Source: JAJZMA01 sp021850405
GTDB lineage: Bacteria > Chloroflexota > Dormibacteria > Aeolococcales > Aeolococcaceae
DNA length: 37,236 nucleotides
Reading direction: 5' to 3'
NCBI GenBank assembly: GCA_027365835.1
Contig: DAHXLU010000067.1
Location: 1-37,236, forward strand
In this document: piece by piece, positions 33,696-37,236 of the stretch
Position numbering within the stretch: position 1 is the first letter of the stretch
Layout of the letters: each line of letters opens with the position of its first letter
Notes under the pieces: model-generated
Seen by the model: the letters and a program-made list of their open reading frames with translations, nothing else
Databases searched by the model: none
What the model was told of the DNA's origin: nothing
Program-made: the position numbers and the translations under genes

Positions 33696-34984
33696 CCCTC
33701 TCCCCTTGCTATCTCTACGGCGCGCGCCATGGCCGCTTCACGGAGAAACTGCTTGCGCGTCACCTTTTCCACCCTCTCCCGATCTGGTCTGGAGCTGCGC
33801 ATGGTCTTCATAACCGTCTCCACCTCAGCCAAAAGCTGGGATTCATCCACCTCAAGCTGCTCTGCCTGCGCGAGGGCATCCATCACCAGATCGATCGCGA
33901 CATTTCTTGAGGCCGCCTCCCGGTTGGCGGCCCGCAGATCATCCAGCGTCTGACCGGTGTATTCCAGATAACGGTCCAGTCGCAGGCCAAGATTGGCAAG
34001 CCTGCTCTCCAGACTGAGTATGGAGCGTGTGACCTCACGATCGACGAGTGCTCCTGGCACCTCCATGGTTGCGAGCTCCACGAAAGCATCAAAAACCTTG
34101 TCCCGATACCGCTCGAGCTCTTCCTGCTCGGCTCTTTCCATGAGTCGGCGCCGCACCTCGTCACGCATCTCACCTACCGTATCCACGCCAAAGTGCTCAT
34201 GGGCAAATTCATCGTCTACCGGACGGACGGTCCTCTCCATTACCTGCCTTACTGATACAGAAAAAGTCGCCTGCTTGCCCCTGAACTCCTCATCGGCCGC
34301 CGTCTCCGGAATTGCCAGGGAAAAACTGTGCTCATCTCCCGCAGCAAGCGACACCAGGTTGTCTGCCAGGCCCGGCGTCAGTTCACTGTCACCCAGATCT
34401 ATCTCCTGCTCTTCTTCGCCCCCATCCAGCAGATGGCCGTCCTCCAGCTCTATGCGGACCATCGCAGCGAGCACATCACCCATCCTTGCGGGCCGGTCAA
34501 CCGCGACCAGGCTGGAGCCGCGCTTCTGCAGGCCCGCCACCACTTCATCAATGCTGGCTTCGGCAACCTCTACATCCAGAGCTTCCACCCGCACAGACTG
34601 GTAGTCGCCCAGATCCACCTTCGGCAGTACTGCCACTCTGGCTGTGAACACGACAGGCGATCCCCGGTCCAGGGAATCTACAGTCACCTGTGGATCTCCT
34701 ACCGGCTCAAGGCTGACCTGGTCCACCGCAGCGCCAAACACCTCCGGAAGCCACTCATCGAGCAGATCCTGGCGAACGTTCTCCCACCCGACCATCCGCT
34801 CTACCATTGCGGAGGGCGCCTTGCCCGGTCTGAATCCTGGAACACGCACCCGGCGTGAAAGTCGCCGCAGCGACTCTCCGACTGCCAGTTCCAGTTCTTC
34901 AGCGGGAGCCTCCACGCGAAGGTTTACCTCGGAATGCTCCAGGGGGGAGACTGTTACCTGCAATTCCTTGACGCCTGTTGCCAA
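33692..34984 (-). CDS. tig: Trigger factor chaperone
   Basis: Trigger factor binds the ribosome exit tunnel through its N domain and folds nascent chains. The ribosome-binding signature VPGFRPGKAPSAM is near residues 48-60, followed by a peptidyl-prolyl isomerase-type middle domain and a helical C domain. With the TTG at 34984 the protein is 430 residues, a normal size. GGAGAGG lies seven bases upstream of that TTG and the predicted N terminus (ATGVKELQVTVSPLEH) fits the family. A longer frame to 35293 would run into the tRNA-Leu gene and is rejected. It is first in the tig-clpP-clpX-valS block. Confidence 0.96.
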   Translation of the reverse strand: MATGVKELQVTVSPLEHSEVNLRVEAPAEELELAVGESLRRLSRRVRVPGFRPGKAPSAMVERMVGWENVRQDLLDEWLPEVFGAAVDQVSLEPVGDPQVTVDSLDRGSPVVFTARVAVLPKVDLGDYQSVRVEALDVEVAEASIDEVVAGLQKRGSSLVAVDRPARMGDVLAAMVRIELEDGHLLDGGEEEQEIDLGDSELTPGLADNLVSLAAGDEHSFSLAIPETAADEEFRGKQATFSVSVRQVMERTVRPVDDEFAHEHFGVDTVGEMRDEVRRRLMERAEQEELERYRDKVFDAFVELATMEVPGALVDREVTRSILSLESRLANLGLRLDRYLEYTGQTLDDLRAANREAASRNVAIDLVMDALAQAEQLEVDESQLLAEVETVMKTMRSSRPDRERVEKVTRKQFLREAAMARAVEIARGEG

Positions 34985-35254
34985 TTTACCTCTCCATTCA
35001 TTAAGCCAGCTACTTGATGGAATAATCTGATGGGCCACCGGACCAAGGTCAAAATGGACTGCGCACAACGCCTCCCCATGAGACCTGGCACAGAGCGCTA
35101 CCCTCCCGGCCCCGCACCATCCCCTGGCCCTATAAGGCGCAGACAAACAGTCTGCAAAAGGAAGCATAACGCAATTTACAGTGGCGCCACCCTGCTCATG
35201 CACCCACTGACACCAGCACAGGAGCGATGGCCAGGCACCAGGGTAGGCCCGGCG
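34985..35254 (-). promoter_or_regulatory. tig leader and probable promoter region
   Basis: Non-coding gap between tRNA-Leu and tig. On the minus strand TTGACC at 35052-35047 and GATTAT at 35027-35022 could be -35 and -10 boxes, though the 19-base spacing is long. It would start tig transcription about 30-40 bases before the TTG start. I treat this as a weak suggestion. Confidence 0.22.
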
Positions 35255-35336
35255 TGCGCGAGCCGAGAATCGAACTCGGATGGGTTGCCCCACGGGATCC
35301 TAAGTCCCGCGCGTCTACCAATTCCGCCACCCGCGC
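35255..35336 (-). tRNA. tRNA-Leu (TAG)
   Basis: This 82-base minus-strand class II tRNA has acceptor stem GCGCGGG/CTCGCGC, D region GGTGGCGGAATTGGTAGACGC typical of tRNA-Leu, anticodon loop CTTAGGA with anticodon TAG, a long variable arm (TGGGGCAACCCA) and T arm CCGAG-TTCGATT-CTCGG. The discriminator is A. CCA is not encoded. Confidence 0.97.
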
Positions 35337-35797
35337 AGGAAGCAACTGAGCCAATGTTAGCATCAGCCCTCCCTCCCATTCCGGCAGCCCATGCCTATCA
35401 CATGGCAGACCAGACCCAGAGCTGCCGCTGCTCACCTGGAACTGGAGCACCAGAAAAGAACGCTGCAGACCATTGCTTTGCCTGCCTGGTGCGCAGCAAG
35501 CCCATGCGTGCAAGACTCAAGAATGGAGCCCTTGTCTGCAGCATTCACCGAAAGCAACCCTGGCCGGCCCCTGGCACCTCCATTGTGCCTGTAGCATCTA
35601 CCTGACCCATTGTCAGCGTACGGCCATCGGACTACTCTTAATGCCATGCTCATGGATCACCGTCTCATGGCATTCGCAGGTGACAACTGGCAGACTGCTG
35701 TCAGCTACAGCTCCATGGGATGTGGTACCAGGTGCAACGTGTTGCGCAAGCAAACCAACTCAACACCCACAGTAGCTGTGGTAATAGGAGGCAGTTG
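35337..35797. other. Divergent gap right of tRNA-Leu
   Basis: It holds the presumed tRNA promoter on the minus strand, a possible small zinc-finger frame at 35402-35605 (listed separately), and on the plus strand a possible promoter for the next gene (TTGTCA at 35610-35615, 17 bases, TACTCT at 35633-35638). No other gene supported. Confidence 0.35.
35402..35605 (+). CDS. Possible small zinc-finger-like protein
   Basis: This 67-residue frame has the pattern C-x-C near residue 8, then CFAC, then CSIH (spacing C-x2-C-x17-C-x2-H), which could form a zinc knuckle. The basic stretch between (KPMRARLKNG) would suit RNA or DNA binding. No Shine-Dalgarno is visible before the ATG, and the frame is open upstream through the tRNA by chance, so it may not be translated. 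No family recognised. Confidence 0.35.
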   Translation: MADQTQSCRCSPGTGAPEKNAADHCFACLVRSKPMRARLKNGALVCSIHRKQPWPAPGTSIVPVAST

Positions 35798-36070
35798 ATG
35801 GAGCACTCACTGGAGGTGGTACAGGATCCTGCCGGGACGATAGCCACCATAGAACAGAAGGCACTGCGCCTATCCGCTCTCCTCAGGGAAATTGATAACC
35901 ACCCCGCACCACTAAGCCCGCAAGCCAGCCAGCAGCTGGACCAGATTCTTGAGCAGCTGTGCAGCCGTGTTCATGCGACTCATGCCCTGATCCGCCAGGC
36001 AACCAGTGCGCGGTCGGACGAAAGCCAACTGGAGGAGAGCCGGAAAGCAGCCGCAAGTCCGGCTGGCTAA
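35798..36070 (+). CDS. Small hypothetical helical protein
   Basis: This 90-residue protein begins at an ATG with AGGAGG six bases upstream (35786-35791), so it is very likely translated. The sequence is helix-like and polar (ATIEQKALRLSALLREIDNH then SQQLDQILEQLCSRVHATHA), suggesting a short coiled coil or helical bundle, and ends in a disordered tail. No membrane segment, no signal peptide, no recognised family. It faces the minus-strand membrane protein gene, stop to stop, with nine bases between. Confidence 0.65.
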   Translation: MEHSLEVVQDPAGTIATIEQKALRLSALLREIDNHPAPLSPQASQQLDQILEQLCSRVHATHALIRQATSARSDESQLEESRKAAASPAG

Positions 36071-36079
36071 ACCACCGGG

Positions 36080-36919
36080 CTAGAGCTGCCGGCCCTGATT
36101 CTCCCGTGGAATCACCCGGGCTCCAGATGCGGGCGCAGAGCCCGACAGTCGTGCAGGCGCATGGGGTGCGGTGTTGCCTCCAGCACGTATCACTGTTTCC
36201 CTGACACCGTTCTGCTTCCACTCATGAAACGCTGCAAACCGGTCGGAAGGCCCCGAATCCTGACCAGGGCTCCCCTCTCCAACAGCTGGTTTCCTGGCAG
36301 CGTCCAGCTGTTCCGACTGGTAACCTGCCACTTTGTGGCCCAGGCCAGACTGCCTTTCTGCGGCCTGCACCGACTCGAAAGGATCCTCCCCGCGCCTGAT
36401 GGCAGCACGGATCCGTCTTATCTCTCTAACCCACCCCCGTATCTCCCGGGCCCACCCATCCACCCGGGACACGTCCCGGGGAAATCCACTTACAGTGACC
36501 ACTGCGCACGCAGCAAGAACGCCATTGAAGAAAGACGTTCCAAGAGCAGCCATGCCTCCCGTCAGTGCTGTGGCACCGGCCAACGCTGCCACCCCAGCAC
36601 CAACAAGAAGAGCCGAGCCCACGCTCATTCCTCCCAGCCGGCGGATACGATGATCCAGCAGGCTGCGGATGCGCGCCGACGGCCCTGGAGCCAGTCGACG
36701 GGCTCCAGCCAGGGCGAGCATGGTGGCCTTTGCAAATGGGTAGAGTGTAAGGGTCACTAGTCCGGCAATAACAGCACCACATGCCCCTGCCAATGTCAGC
36801 ACACCAATTGGGAGATAGGCAAGAGCCTCGAGAACTTCTCCCGCAGTACGCAAAAGCGTTGACCTGGTATCAGGCGCTGCTGTCCTTTCTTGCGCGCTTG
36901 TCCGATTGTCCCTGCCCAT
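36080..36919 (-). CDS. Glycine-rich membrane protein with disordered tail
   Basis: The gene product is 279 residues and unrecognised. An Arg/Thr-rich N terminus is followed by hydrophobic stretches at about 30-72, a basic linker (ARIRSLLDHRIRRLGG) near 82-97, then a glycine/alanine-rich helix pair at about 98-144. An amphipathic basic region (DGWAREIRGWVREIRRIRAAIRR) and a long disordered Ala/Gly/Ser/Pro tail complete it. The ATG at 36919 has AAGGAGAAGG directly upstream. The plan (hydrophobic part, basic linker, glycine-rich helix pair, disordered tail) parallels the plus-strand protein at 6512-7201, and I suspect distant relation, without proof. Confidence 0.7.
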   Translation of the reverse strand: MGRDNRTSAQERTAAPDTRSTLLRTAGEVLEALAYLPIGVLTLAGACGAVIAGLVTLTLYPFAKATMLALAGARRLAPGPSARIRSLLDHRIRRLGGMSVGSALLVGAGVAALAGATALTGGMAALGTSFFNGVLAACAVVTVSGFPRDVSRVDGWAREIRGWVREIRRIRAAIRRGEDPFESVQAAERQSGLGHKVAGYQSEQLDAARKPAVGEGSPGQDSGPSDRFAAFHEWKQNGVRETVIRAGGNTAPHAPARLSGSAPASGARVIPRENQGRQL

Positions 36920-37084
36920 ACCTTCTCCTTCTCAAGCCCGCTGGGTAAAGTACTGTTCCGCACCAATCCTGCAAAAAGCTGTGCCGTACGTGCCCGGACT
37001 TAGCCAGTAGACGCAAGCGCACAGTCCGTAACGCGTGGAGTGCTGGATGCCCAGCAATCAAATCACAAGGAACAAGGACATTGC

Positions 37085-37127
37085 AGGGACAAACTCAACT
37101 GGAGTTGACCCCGTTTTTGAGACAAAC
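37085..37127. repeat. Repeat-containing sequence resembling a mobile-element end
   Basis: GGGACAAACTCAA is followed by the palindrome CAACTGGAGTTG, GACCCCG, and then TTTTTGAGACAAAC. The GACAAAC word occurs twice. Short repeated words around a palindrome just before a new gene are typical of insertion-sequence ends, but no family is identified and the matching other end is outside the window. Confidence 0.25.
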
Positions 37128-37171
37128 CTGAATGTCCGCTGTTGATAATGTGGAAACTGTGTCTGGTCGGC

Positions 37172-37236
37172 ATGAGCACGGGCCGCGAGCGGTTCTGGGA
37201 GGTGCTGCCGAACGAAGCATATCCCGATGTATCAGA
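37172..37236 (+). CDS. Start of an unfinished gene at the window edge
   Basis: An ATG at 37172 opens a frame that runs off the window end, encoding MSTGRERFWEVLPNEAYPDV and continuing. There is no strong Shine-Dalgarno; the preceding bases are TCTGGTCGGC. If the upstream repeat is an insertion-sequence end, this could be its transposase or the flanking gene. Too short to identify. Confidence 0.35.
   Translation, partial: MSTGRERFWEVLPNEAYPDVS

Noticed and set aside
35176..35379. Minus-strand frame covering tRNA-Leu
   Set aside because: The frame is the tRNA gene read through; the cloverleaf is complete.
1..37236. CRISPR array, rRNA operon or phage structural module
   Set aside because: No regularly spaced repeats, no rRNA sequence and no phage structural genes were seen in reading either strand.

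Overview
This window reads as the chromosome of a free-living bacterium with a GC content I estimate by eye at a little under 60 percent. The protein-coding style fits a deep-branching, Gram-positive-like lineage: GTG and TTG starts are common, there is a lipoprotein signal peptide, and the order tig-clpP-clpX-valS-(membrane genes)-maf sits beside an rpsU-ybeY-pth-mfd-mazG run. Chloroflexota or the Dormibacterota-like relatives are my best guess, but nothing in the window proves it. No rRNA and no CRISPR array are present. Three tRNA genes are present: a tRNA with anticodon CAT, an initiator tRNA-Met, and tRNA-Leu(TAG).

Layout. 0.5-5.6 kb (minus strand): a DUF2079 membrane protein, ftsH, tilS and two CAT-anticodon tRNA genes; the CCA end of one tRNA runs into the tilS start codon. 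5.9-9.8 kb: a poorly known patch with a cysteine-rich metallothionein-like protein (plus), a glycine-rich membrane protein (plus), a DivIC/FtsL-like division protein (minus), a membrane-anchored proline-rich protein interrupted by a ten-C run (plus), and an unrecognised 290-residue protein (minus). 10.0-15.8 kb (minus): a tightly overlapped housekeeping operon rpsU-ybeY-pth-mfd-mazG with an exceptionally long Shine-Dalgarno sequence in front of rpsU. 16.0-19.1 kb: a genomic scrapyard holding a probable group II intron 5' fragment, a vapBC toxin-antitoxin pair, degenerate repeats that look like an insertion-sequence end, and an IS256-type transposase fragment fused directly to a 5'-truncated patatin phospholipase. 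19.4-22.1 kb (plus): a UvrD-type helicase with a C-terminal Fe-S nuclease-like domain whose catalytic motif looks lost.

22.2-35.0 kb (minus) is one long co-directional block: tig-clpP-clpX-valS, then four membrane proteins, then maf and a DUF11 lipoprotein. Tig, ClpP and ClpX form a protein-folding and quality-control unit, and FtsH elsewhere in the window is the membrane protease counterpart. The four membrane genes (24.3-28.7 kb) are the most unusual content. Their patterns match, in order, HyfB/NuoL, HyfE, HyfF/NuoN and HyfC/NuoH, the membrane arm of hydrogenase-4 and respiratory complex I. The lysine, histidine and glutamate positions used for proton pumping appear replaced, and there are no hydrophilic-arm genes (no large or small subunit, no Fe-S proteins). 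I read this as a membrane-only, catalytically divergent complex I-like assembly.

35.2-37.2 kb: tRNA-Leu, a possible small zinc-finger protein, a small hypothetical protein, and a second glycine-rich membrane protein with a disordered tail whose layout echoes the one at 6.5 kb. The window ends in what may be another mobile-element end followed by the first codons of an unfinished gene. Family assignments come from motif recognition by eye; no search was run.
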